A DNA stretch of 64,000 nt from Streptomyces pacificus (GTDB lineage Bacteria; Actinomycetota; Actinomycetes; Streptomycetales; Streptomycetaceae). Shown piece after piece: positions 43,087 through 50,704 of this stretch. The notes beneath the pieces are model-generated. The model ran no database searches. It saw nothing but the letters and a program-made list of their open reading frames with translations, and had not been told where the DNA came from. A program made the translations under genes and the position numbers. Position 1 is the first letter of the stretch. Each line of letters opens with the position of its first letter. The stretch is from contig NZ_BLLG01000021.1 in the NCBI RefSeq assembly GCF_011766325.1, forward strand, positions 40,518 through 104,517. The letters are read 5' to 3'.

Positions 43087-43761
43087 GTGGACGACGTTCT
43101 GCGGCGCGCCCCGCTCTTCGCGGCGCTCGATGACGAGCAGGCCGCGGAGCTCCGCGCCTCGATGAGTGAAGTGACGCTCGCCCGTGGCGACGCGCTCTTC
43201 CACGAGGGTGACCCGGGCGACCGCCTCTACGTGGTCACCGAGGGCAAGGTCAAGCTCCACCGCACCTCGCCCGACGGCCGGGAGAACATGCTGGCCGTAC
43301 TCGGCCCCGGCGAGCTGATCGGCGAGCTGTCCCTCTTCGACCCCGGTCCGCGCACCGCCACCGCCACCGCTCTCACCGAGGTCAAACTCCTCGGCCTGGG
43401 CCACGGCGACCTGCAGCCCTGGCTGAACGCGCGCCCCGAGGTGGCCACCGCCCTGCTGCGCGCGGTCGCCCGCAGACTCCGCAAGACCAACGACCAGATG
43501 TCCGACCTGGTCTTCTCCGACGTTCCCGGCCGTGTCGCCCGGGCGCTCCTCGACCTCTCGCGCCGCTTCGGCGTGCAGTCGGAGGAGGGCATCCACGTCG
43601 TCCACGACCTGACCCAGGAGGAGCTGGCGCAGCTCGTCGGCGCCTCCCGCGAGACCGTGAACAAGGCGCTCGCCGACTTCGCCCAGCGTGGCTGGCTCCG
43701 CCTGGAGGCACGAGCCGTCATCCTGCTCGATGTGGAGCGCCTCGCCAAGCGTTCCCGTTAG
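43087..43761 (+). CDS. crp: Crp/Fnr-family transcription regulator (cAMP receptor protein)
   Basis: This 224-residue regulator has an N-terminal cyclic-nucleotide-binding domain (FHEGDPGDRLYVVTEGKV and LGPGELIGELSLFDPGPRTATATAL with the phosphate-binding PGPRTATA) and a C-terminal HTH_Crp domain (DLTQEELAQLVGASRETVNKALADF, recognition helix SRETVNKAL, about residues 176-200). In Streptomyces it affects germination, growth and antibiotic clusters. The GTG start has AAGGAGAG ahead. It is the first gene after a divergent region, and a candidate operator lies upstream. Confidence 0.93.
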   Translation: MDDVLRRAPLFAALDDEQAAELRASMSEVTLARGDALFHEGDPGDRLYVVTEGKVKLHRTSPDGRENMLAVLGPGELIGELSLFDPGPRTATATALTEVKLLGLGHGDLQPWLNARPEVATALLRAVARRLRKTNDQMSDLVFSDVPGRVARALLDLSRRFGVQSEEGIHVVHDLTQEELAQLVGASRETVNKALADFAQRGWLRLEARAVILLDVERLAKRSR

Positions 43762-43799
43762 TCACCGGCCCCACCGCGCAAACCGTACGGTCGCGCCCG

Positions 43800-43819
43800 C
43801 GCCCCTGCTGGCCGGGGCG
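43800..43819 (+). terminator. Short hairpin after crp
   Basis: CGCCCC (43800-43805) and GGGGCG (43814-43819) form a 6-bp stem 39 bases after the crp stop. Confidence 0.5.
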
Positions 43820-43839
43820 CGGTCGGGCCGCAGGCGCTC

Positions 43840-43925
43840 CGCCGCGTGGCCGCACGGCCGCAGTCAGGACGGCCGCAGTCAGGCTGGTCGGAGGCAGGAC
43901 GGCCACAGGAAGGACGGGCCCCGCC
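43840..43925. repeat. Imperfect tandem repeats downstream of crp
   Basis: The unit GACGGCCGCAGTCAG appears twice in direct succession and twice more in degraded form (GGACGGCCACAGGAAGGACGG). It sits between the convergent crp and MBL genes. It has no clear function and probably reflects slippage. Confidence 0.45.
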
Positions 43926-43972
43926 CGTCAGGTGCCCGGGCCGTCAGGCGCCGGGACCTTCCTGAGGCGGCA

Positions 43973-44803
43973 CTAGAGGAGACCGTGCTCTTGCAGGTAC
44001 TCGAGCTGTGCCCGCACCGAGAGCTCCGCCGCGGGCCACAGCGAACGGTCGACGTCGGCGTACACGTGTGCGACCACGTCGGCCGCCGAGCGGTGGCCGC
44101 TCTCCACGGCCGTCTCGATCTGGGCGAGCCGGCTCGCGCGATGGGCCAGGTAGTACTCCACCGCGCCCTGGGCGTCCTCCAGGACCGGGCCGTGCCCGGG
44201 AAGCACCGTGCGCACGCCGTCGTCCACGGTCAGCGAGCGCAGCCGGCGCAGCGAGTCAAGATAGTCACCGAGGCGGCCGTCCGGATGCGCGACGACCGTG
44301 GTACCCCGGCCGAGAACGGTGTCGCCGGTCAGCACGGCCCCGTCGGCCGGCAGATGGAAGCACAGCGAGTCCGCCGTGTGCCCGGGCGCCGGTACGACCC
44401 TCAGCTCCAGACCGCCGGTACGGATCACGTCCCCCGCGGCCAGCCCCTCGTCGCCGAGCCGAAGTGCGGGGTCGAGGGCCCGCACCTTCGTGCCGGTCAG
44501 CTCGGCGAACCGAACGGCTCCCCCTGCGTGGTCCGGATGCCCGTGGGTGAGCAGGGTCAGAGCGATCCGCTTGCCCGCGCGCTCGGCCGTCGCCACGACG
44601 TTTTGCAGATGGACCTGGTCGAGCGGCCCCGGGTCGATGACGACGGCCAGGTCCGAGTCCGGCTCGGCCACGATCCAGGTGTTGGTGCCGTCCAGTGTCA
44701 TCGCGGACGGATTGGGCGCCAGGACGTTGATCGCGCGGGCGGTGGCGGGACCGGACACGACCGCGTCGCGCGGCTGCCCCGGCAGCAGGGACGCATGGGT
44801 CAT
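43973..44803 (-). CDS. Metallo-beta-lactamase-fold hydrolase (LACTB2-like)
   Basis: This 276-residue protein has the binuclear metal motif LTLLTHGHPDHAGGAV (HxHxDH, about residues 84-99), VPAPGHTADSLCFHL (His) and AVLTGDTVLG (bridging Asp). The end HKR-type helical segment (RLAQIETAVESG) matches the LACTB2/glyoxalase II-like group, some of which act on RNA or thioesters. It overlaps the NUDIX gene by four bases (ATGA), and the pair is a conserved unit. Confidence 0.85.
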   Translation of the reverse strand: MTHASLLPGQPRDAVVSGPATARAINVLAPNPSAMTLDGTNTWIVAEPDSDLAVVIDPGPLDQVHLQNVVATAERAGKRIALTLLTHGHPDHAGGAVRFAELTGTKVRALDPALRLGDEGLAAGDVIRTGGLELRVVPAPGHTADSLCFHLPADGAVLTGDTVLGRGTTVVAHPDGRLGDYLDSLRRLRSLTVDDGVRTVLPGHGPVLEDAQGAVEYYLAHRASRLAQIETAVESGHRSAADVVAHVYADVDRSLWPAAELSVRAQLEYLQEHGLL

Positions 44804-45693
44804 CGCGCGCCTCCCATCGCCCCGGCCGGATCGGTTCCGCCCACGGGAATGTGCTTGGTGAACTCCTCGTGGCCCGGCCAGCTGAGTACCACTCCCCCCT
44901 CCTCCCAGCGCGCCTGAGCCAGGATCGGTGCGAGGTCCTGCCCGGCCGCCGCCGCGAGCGCGTCCGCGGTGCCGGCGAACCGCCCCAGTACCCGCAGCGT
45001 GGCGACCGTCGGCGGCATCATCAGCAACTCGCCCCTGTCGTACCCGGCCGCGGCGTCCGCCGGGCGGATCCACACCGTGCGGTCGGCCTCGGTCGAGGCG
45101 TTCCTGGTCCGCTGGCCTTTCGGCAGCGAGGCGACGAAGAACCAGGTGTCGAAACGGCGCGGCTCGAACTCCGGAGTGATCCACCGGGCCCACGCCCCCA
45201 GCAGGTCGGACCGCAGCACCAGGCCCCTGCGGTCCAGGAACTCGGCGAAGGGCAGCTTCCGGTCGACGAGCGCCGCGCGGTCGGCCTCCCACGCGGCGCC
45301 GGTGGTGTCCTCGACGACGGAGTCACCGGTCTCGCCGGCCAGCAGCACGCCGGCCTCCTCGTATGTCTCCCGAACCGCAGCGCAGACGACGGCCTGCGCG
45401 GACGCCTCGTCCTCGACACCGAGGCGCAGCACCCATTCGGAGAGGGAGGGTCCCGCCCAGCGCACAGGCCGTGCGTCGCGCTCGTCCACCCCGCCGCCCG
45501 GATAGACGTACGCGCCCCCGGCAAAGGCCATGGAGGCACGACGGCGCAGCATATGGACGCGTACGCCCTCGGAGGTGTCCTTGAGCAGCATCACGGTCGC
45601 CGCCCGGCGCGGGGTGACGGCGGTGAGCTCGCCCGCGGCGAGCGCCCGGATCCGGTCGGGCCATTCCGGTGGGTACCACTGACCATTGGACAT
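44800..45693 (-). CDS. NUDIX hydrolase, NUDT19-like
   Basis: This 297-residue protein has a Nudix box interrupted by an insert: GGAYVYPGGGVDERD, then AVVCAAVRETYEEAGVLLAGE (REtxEEAG, about residues 108-119). The long spacing between the glycine part and the catalytic helix is typical of NUDT19 and related CoA diphosphatases. The N-terminus (PEWPDRIRALAAGE) is common in actinobacterial members. It is translated together with the MBL-fold gene, so the two may clear related CoA- or thioester-type metabolites. The specific substrate is inferred. Confidence 0.82.
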   Translation of the reverse strand: MSNGQWYPPEWPDRIRALAAGELTAVTPRRAATVMLLKDTSEGVRVHMLRRRASMAFAGGAYVYPGGGVDERDARPVRWAGPSLSEWVLRLGVEDEASAQAVVCAAVRETYEEAGVLLAGETGDSVVEDTTGAAWEADRAALVDRKLPFAEFLDRRGLVLRSDLLGAWARWITPEFEPRRFDTWFFVASLPKGQRTRNASTEADRTVWIRPADAAAGYDRGELLMMPPTVATLRVLGRFAGTADALAAAAGQDLAPILAQARWEEGGVVLSWPGHEEFTKHIPVGGTDPAGAMGGAR

Positions 45694-46075
45694 GGCCGGA
45701 TGGTATGCGCTCACGCGCCGATGTTCGAGGGGTGCCCGGTCCGGCAGGCGCGTGGGCGGGCGCGTAGGAGCCGGGGTGCGCAAAGCGGGTACCGGGGAAC
45801 CGGCGGCCGTGTCCAGGCCGATGACCTCGCGAGAGCTGCGAGTCCGGCGACCGGTCGGAGAAGACCCCGTCCGGCGGCCATACCGGCGGCCATACCGGCT
45901 GCCGGCCCCGGGGACCATCCCGGCCCACCCTGGCAGCCGGCCCCGGGACCATCGCGAGAGCCGCCGCCTTCGCCGCCCCCGAACCGGGACTCTGGAACCC
46001 AGGGATTCTCGGGCCCAAGGGCTCCCGCGGGGAGGCCGGCGCCCCTTTGACGGGGCCCTCCGGCCTCGCGACGGC
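45694..46075. other. Intergenic region with short tandem repeats
   Basis: 380 bases between NUDIX and RidA genes. Repeats are visible: CCGGCGGCCATA three times near 45870-45900, and GCAGCCGGCCCCGGGACCATC-type copies near 45900-45950. No gene is supported. A terminator (46032-46067) serves the RidA gene. Confidence 0.5.
46032..46067 (-). terminator. ridA terminator
   Basis: GAGGCCGG (46032-46039) pairs with CCGGCCTC (46060-46067), with a further inner GCCCC/GGGGC stem. It begins 9 bases after the RidA stop on the minus strand. Confidence 0.75.
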
Positions 46076-46546
46076 TCAGCCCCCGACGAGCTCCACCTGG
46101 ATCTCGACCTCGACGGGCGCGTCCAGCGGCAGCACGGCGACACCGACAGCGCTGCGTGCGTGCACGCCCTTATCGCCGAGGACCGCGCCGAGCAGCTCAC
46201 TCGCCCCGTTGACGACGCCGGGCTGACCCGTGAAGTCGGAGGCGGAGGCGACAAAGCCGACCACCTTCACGACCCGGGCGATCCGGTCCAGGTCACCCGC
46301 GATGGACTTCACGGCGGCCAGCGCGTTCAGCGCGCACGTGGCGGCCAGTTCCCTGGCCTCCTCGGGGGTCACCTCCGCACCGACCTTGCCGGTCACCGGA
46401 AGTTTCCCCTCCACCATCGGGAGCTGTCCCGAGGTGTAGACGTACGGGCCCGACTGGACGGCCGGCTGATAGGCCGCCAGCGGGGGCACGACGGCCGGCA
46501 GCGTCAGCCCGAGTTCGGTGAGCTTGGCCTCGACGGTGCCGCTCAT
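46076..46546 (-). CDS. RidA-family enamine/imine deaminase
   Basis: This 156-residue YjgF/RidA protein hydrolyses reactive enamine/imine intermediates. Features: VQSGPYVYTSGQLPMVEGKL near residues 30-50, the ALNALAAVKSIAGDLDRIARVVKVVGFVAS helix-strand, and ARSAVGVAVLPLDAPVEVEIQVELV at the end, where the usual catalytic Arg of RidA should sit within ARSAVGV. It is an atypical longer member ('L-PSP'-type). It overlaps the DUF4177 gene by four bases. Confidence 0.88.
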   Translation of the reverse strand: MSGTVEAKLTELGLTLPAVVPPLAAYQPAVQSGPYVYTSGQLPMVEGKLPVTGKVGAEVTPEEARELAATCALNALAAVKSIAGDLDRIARVVKVVGFVASASDFTGQPGVVNGASELLGAVLGDKGVHARSAVGVAVLPLDAPVEVEIQVELVGG

Positions 46547-46701
46547 GACTTCGCCCGCTTGAGGTAGGCCACGAGCTGCTCGGGGTTGTTCGGCCCGGGG
46601 ACGACCTGGACGAGCTCCCAGCCGTCCTCGCCCCAGGTGTCCAGGATCTGCTTGGTCGCGTGCACGAGAAGGGGCACAGTCGCGTATTCCCACTTGGTCA
46701 T
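46543..46701 (-). CDS. DUF4177 small protein
   Basis: This 52-residue protein reads MTKWEYATVPLLVHATKQI, then LDTWGEDGWELVQVVPG, the usual pattern of the DUF4177 group: a short beta-hairpin plus a GEDGWELV turn. It is placed first in a two-gene operon with RidA. Function unknown. Confidence 0.8.
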   Translation of the reverse strand: MTKWEYATVPLLVHATKQILDTWGEDGWELVQVVPGPNNPEQLVAYLKRAKS

Positions 46702-46852
46702 GGAGCCGACTGTAGCCGCACCGGCGGGCGGCCCGGTGACACAGGTTCGGTCGGCACGCGCGACGCCGGACGCGCCCACCCCGGCCGGGGCGTCCCGGCC
46801 AAGGCGACCCGGGGTCGCTTAGCCCGCGGGCCGACTGGTTAGGCTCCAGGAC

Positions 46853-47845
46853 GTGAGCAGGCTCCAGGTCGTCAGCGGCAAGGGCGGGACCGGCAAGACG
46901 ACGGTCGCCGCAGCCCTCTCGCTCGCCCTCGCGACCGAGGGGAAGCGCACCCTCCTCGTCGAGGTCGAGGGCAGGCAAGGAATCGCGCAGCTATTCGAGA
47001 CGGAGGCGCTGCCCTATGCGGAACGCAAGATCGCCGTGGCTCCCGGCGGCGGCGAGGTGTACGCGCTGGCCATCGACGCCGAGCGGGCCCTGCTCGACTA
47101 CCTCCAGATGTTCTACAAACTGGGGTCGGCGGGCCGGGCCCTGAAGAAGCTCGGCGCGATCGACTTCGCCACGACCATCGCGCCGGGCGTACGGGACGTC
47201 CTGCTGACCGGCAAGGCCTGCGAGGCCGTGCGCCGCCGGGACAAGCAGGGCCGGTACGTCTACGACCATGTCGTCATGGACGCCCCTCCGACCGGCCGTA
47301 TCACCCGCTTCCTGAACGTCAACGACGAGGTCGCGGGTCTCGCCAAGATCGGCCCCATACACCATCAGGCCCAGGCGGTGATGCGTGTTCTCAAGTCCGC
47401 GGAGACCGCCGTCCATCTGGTGACGCTGCTGGAGGAGATGCCCGTCCAGGAGACCGCGGACGGCATTGCCGAGCTACGCGCCGCGGACCTCCCCACCGGC
47501 GCCGTGATCGTGAACATGGTGCGCCCGCACGTCCTCGACGAGGAGGCGGTGCGGAGCGCCGGGACCGCCGCCCGTCGGCAGGAGATCGCCAGGTCGCTGG
47601 GCGGGGCGGGAGTGAGTGGCGCTGCCGAACTGGTCGGGCCGCTGCTGGAGCAGGCCGCCGAGCACGCCCAGCGCGTCGAGCTGGAGCGAGAGCAGCGTGC
47701 CGCTCTGGAGGCGCTGGGGCTGACGGCGTACGAGCTCCCCCTGCTGAGCGAAGGGGTCGACCTGGCCGGGCTCTACCAGTTGGCGACCGAACTGCGCAAG
47801 CTCGGAGTGATCGGCGGAGCCGATGACTGGGGAACTGCACGGTGA
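46853..47845 (+). CDS. ArsA-family ATPase, first of a pair
   Basis: This 330-residue ArsA/Get3-like ATPase has deviant Walker A (VVSGKGGTGKTTVAAALS, residues 7-24), TLLVEVEGRQGIAQLF and HVVMDAPPTGRITRFLNV (DAPPTG, the switch I-like motif). It lacks the Cys for metal binding. In actinobacteria it is co-encoded with a second ATPase, and both are conserved near wblA. A heterodimer is likely. It starts at GTG; the promoter region is short. Confidence 0.88.
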   Translation: MSRLQVVSGKGGTGKTTVAAALSLALATEGKRTLLVEVEGRQGIAQLFETEALPYAERKIAVAPGGGEVYALAIDAERALLDYLQMFYKLGSAGRALKKLGAIDFATTIAPGVRDVLLTGKACEAVRRRDKQGRYVYDHVVMDAPPTGRITRFLNVNDEVAGLAKIGPIHHQAQAVMRVLKSAETAVHLVTLLEEMPVQETADGIAELRAADLPTGAVIVNMVRPHVLDEEAVRSAGTAARRQEIARSLGGAGVSGAAELVGPLLEQAAEHAQRVELEREQRAALEALGLTAYELPLLSEGVDLAGLYQLATELRKLGVIGGADDWGTAR

Positions 47846-47875
47846 CCGAAGCCACCCGAGCGACCGAAGTTCCCC

Positions 47876-47948
47876 GACCGGGCCGACCGGGCCGACCGGC
47901 CGGAGCAGCCGGAGCAGCCGGAGCAGCCGGAGTAGCCGGAGTAGCTGG
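47876..47948. repeat. 9-bp tandem repeats before second ArsA
   Basis: CGGAGCAGC occurs three times and CGGAGTAGC twice in tandem, after three copies of a CCGACCGGG-type unit. It would code for RSSRSSRSS if the longer start is used. Confidence 0.6.
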
Positions 47949-47957
47949 GGTGATCGG

Positions 47958-49292
47958 ATGACATCGTCGCTGACGTACGGCGGCACACTGCAGGACACGC
48001 CGCTGCTCGAGATCGACGCCCTGCTCGACGACCCGGGGGTCCGTATCGTCGTGTGCTGCGGCGCCGGCGGGGTGGGCAAGACGACGACCGCAGCCGCCCT
48101 CGGGGTACGGGCTGCGGAGCGCGGCCGGCGAGCGGTCGTGCTCACCATCGACCCCGCCCGTCGGCTGGCCCAGTCGATGGGGATCGACCTGCTGGACAAC
48201 ACCCCGCGCCGGGTGGACGGCATCGAGGGCACCGGCGAGCTGCACGCCATGATGCTCGATATGAAGCGCACCTTCGACGAGATCGTCGAGGCGCACGCGG
48301 ACCCGTCGCGGGCCCGCGCGATCCTGGACAACCCCTTCTACCAGTCCCTGTCGGCCGGTTTCGCGGGCACACAGGAGTACATGGCCATGGAGAAGCTGGG
48401 GCAGTTGCGGGCGCGTGACGAGTGGGACCTCATCGTCGTGGACACCCCCCCGTCGCGGTCCGCGCTGGACTTCCTGGACGCCCCGAAGCGGCTGGGCTCC
48501 TTTCTCGACGGCAAGTTCATCAGGCTGCTGATGGCCCCCGCCAAGGTGGGCGGACGCGCCGGGATGAAGTTCCTCAACGTCGGTATGTCGATGATGACCG
48601 GCACACTGGGGAAGCTCCTGGGCGGTCAGTTTCTGCGTGACGTGCAGACCTTTGTGGCCGCGATGGACACGATGTTCGGCGGGTTCCGCACTCGCGCCGA
48701 TGCCACCTACCGACTGCTGCAGGCGCCCGGAACGGCGTTCCTGGTGGTCGCCGCCCCGGAGCGGGACGCGCTGCGCGAAGCAGCGTACTTCGTGGAGCGC
48801 CTGGCGGCGGAGGAGATGCCGCTGGCCGGACTGGTACTCAACCGCGTCCACGGCAGCGGTGCCGCGCGGCTCTCCGCCGAGCGGGCGCTCGCCGCCGCAG
48901 AAAATCTTCACGAGGACCGCATTGTGGATCAGGAGACCGGGAAGGCTGCTGATCGCGGCTCCGCGGGGACCTCTCCCACTCCTTCCGCCGTGGAGCCGGA
49001 TTCCGATGACGCACACGAACCACAGCACGAGCCCGCATCCGAGCCCGGGTCCGGTCGGCCTTCGGCACCCCCGACCTCACAACTGACCGCCGGTCTGCTG
49101 CGCCTGCACGCAGAACGAATGCGGGTGCTGTCCCGAGAGCAACGCACCCGTGACCGTTTCACGGCGCTCCACCCCGAGGTAGCGGTGGCCGAAGTGGCTG
49201 CTCTGCCCGGCGATGTGCACGACCTCGCCGGCCTGCGCGCCATAGGCGAGAGGCTGGCGAACGGCGGCCCCCAGGCCGGGACCGGCTCATAG
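47958..49292 (+). CDS. ArsA-family ATPase, second of a pair
   Basis: This 444-residue ATPase has VVCCGAGGVGKTTTAAALG (P-loop), TIDPARRLAQSMG, and VVDTPPSRSALDFLDAP. It differs from its partner by a long linker near residues 320-370 (TSPTPSAVEPDSDDAHEPQ) and an intact helical cap. I chose ATG 47958, which follows a 9-bp tandem repeat region; an upstream ATG at 47823 overlaps the first ATPase and would add a Ser/Arg-repeat leader. The pair probably works as one complex in membrane protein insertion or redox/metal handling. Confidence 0.85.
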   Translation: MTSSLTYGGTLQDTPLLEIDALLDDPGVRIVVCCGAGGVGKTTTAAALGVRAAERGRRAVVLTIDPARRLAQSMGIDLLDNTPRRVDGIEGTGELHAMMLDMKRTFDEIVEAHADPSRARAILDNPFYQSLSAGFAGTQEYMAMEKLGQLRARDEWDLIVVDTPPSRSALDFLDAPKRLGSFLDGKFIRLLMAPAKVGGRAGMKFLNVGMSMMTGTLGKLLGGQFLRDVQTFVAAMDTMFGGFRTRADATYRLLQAPGTAFLVVAAPERDALREAAYFVERLAAEEMPLAGLVLNRVHGSGAARLSAERALAAAENLHEDRIVDQETGKAADRGSAGTSPTPSAVEPDSDDAHEPQHEPASEPGSGRPSAPPTSQLTAGLLRLHAERMRVLSREQRTRDRFTALHPEVAVAEVAALPGDVHDLAGLRAIGERLANGGPQAGTGS

Positions 49293-49925
49293 GCGCGGGG
49301 GAAGGTGGCTCCGTCGCGACCGCAGGGCCGGGGCCCGCAGAGCCCGGTGCGTGCGACCGCATGGCGGAGGCCATGCTCATGCCGCACGCACTCGGGCTGG
49401 GACTCGGGCTCACGCTCGGACGCGGATGACTCCGGCCACGCGGCACCGGCAGGGCCCGATCGGCGGCAAGCCGACTCCGGCAGACTCCGGAGGCCGAGAT
49501 CCTCCGTGAGACACCCACCGGACTCCGGACACGCGACGCGTGGACCGTCCGGAGTCGGCGGGCACCGATGGCAGCCCGGCCACGGCGGACAGCGCTGTCC
49601 CACCCGGTGCCTTCGGGTCTGGTGCCGCCCCGGCCGCCGAGGACTGCTGCCGTGCAGCGCACCGGCCCATCAGATCGGCGTGACACTCTCCGGGGCCAGG
49701 GAACACGGCCCCGCACAGCTCACCAGCCCGAGAGAACTCCCCACGTCCGACGGAAGGCATCGACTCGACGGAAGCGACCGCCGGACGGAACTCACCATCG
49801 GGCGGAACTCACCGCCCGATGAGATCGCGTGGCCCTTGGAGCAGCCGAAGGCACTGGCGGCCTGACCGACCCCCGGCCGCATCGGGCACCCGCAGTGGTG
49901 CACTCCGGCCGCATCGGCCGCCGGC
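49293..49925. other. Intergenic region between ArsA and wblA
   Basis: 630 bases, converging genes. It contains a 9-bp hairpin (49797-49820) near the wblA side, likely a terminator for wblA. No gene is supported; ORFs are Arg/Pro-rich noise. Confidence 0.5.
49797..49820 (-). terminator. Probable wblA-side terminator
   Basis: ATCGGGCGG (49797-49805) and CCGCCCGAT (49812-49820) form a perfect 9-bp stem with a 6-base loop, 106 bases past the wblA stop. Confidence 0.6.
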
Positions 49926-50270
49926 TCAGCCCGCGGCCGCGAAGGTCTCGTAGGTCTCGTCGTCCTCGAGGCCCCCCGGCAGAATGCCCACGCTCCGCTC
50001 GTATTCCGTGCGCGCGGTTTCCAGCAGGCGACGCCAGGATGTGACGGTGGGCCGCCTGCGCAGCAGTGCGCGCCTCTCCCGTTCGGTCATACCACCCCAC
50101 ACACCGAACTCGACACGATTGTCCAGCGCGTCGGCCAGGCACTCGGTCCGCACCGGACATCCGGTGCACACCGCCTTGGCCCTGTTCTGCGCCGCTCCTT
50201 GTACGAACAGTTCATCCGGATCGGTAGTGCGGCAAGCTGCCTGCGCACTCCAGTCGGTTACCCAGCCCAT
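49926..50270 (-). CDS. wblA: WhiB-like regulator WblA
   Basis: This 114-residue Wbl protein binds a [4Fe-4S] cluster and regulates differentiation and antibiotic production. The four Cys ligands are in SAQAACRTTDP, AVCTGCPVRTEC, and the GVWGGMTERERR loop follows, with RRRPTVTSWRRLL as the basic DNA-binding part. From memory it matches WblA of other Streptomyces closely. An alternative GTG start 19 codons upstream exists (50327). In S. coelicolor wblA mutants are defective in spore maturation and overproduce antibiotics. Neighbours are the ArsA pair and a class A PBP, as in S. coelicolor. Confidence 0.93.
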   Translation of the reverse strand: MGWVTDWSAQAACRTTDPDELFVQGAAQNRAKAVCTGCPVRTECLADALDNRVEFGVWGGMTERERRALLRRRPTVTSWRRLLETARTEYERSVGILPGGLEDDETYETFAAAG

Positions 50271-50327
50271 GCCGGCGCCGTCCTCTCCCGAATCGAGGCT
50301 CCCCCACGGCGGCAGCGGCATATTCAC

Positions 50328-50704
50328 CGCTGCCAGTTGAGGACGTTACGGAAGGTGGGCACAGCGCAACACCCCCGTCGGGCCCAATCTTGAATGGCCC
50401 GAACGGACTATGCGTAAGCGGCAGATCACCCGGGGGAGTGAGCTGAGGGCATAGGTAAGGAATCCGGTACATAGGATGAGTAAGCGGAAGCCGAAGCGGC
50501 CGCCGGGCGAAGCAGCGGAGTGGGCCCGCTGAGTGGACCCGCTGAAGGGAGGAGGGTGAGGGGCGAGGGCGAGGGGAGATCGGCGCGGAGAGGATCGGGG
50601 AACACGCGCTGCCTTGATACGCAACCGCACTGCTGTGACGGCTGTGAACAGCCTAAGCCAAGGCCTATACGCGTGTCCGGAGAATGAGAACGTAGGCTGC
50701 CCCC
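50328..50704. other. Divergent promoter region of wblA and the PBP gene
   Basis: 377 bases between the divergent wblA and PBP genes, so promoters for both should be here. AT-richer sites occur at 50400-50480 (for example ATAGGTAAGGAATCC on the plus strand) and near 50660-50690. I could not define -10/-35 boxes with confidence. Confidence 0.5.
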
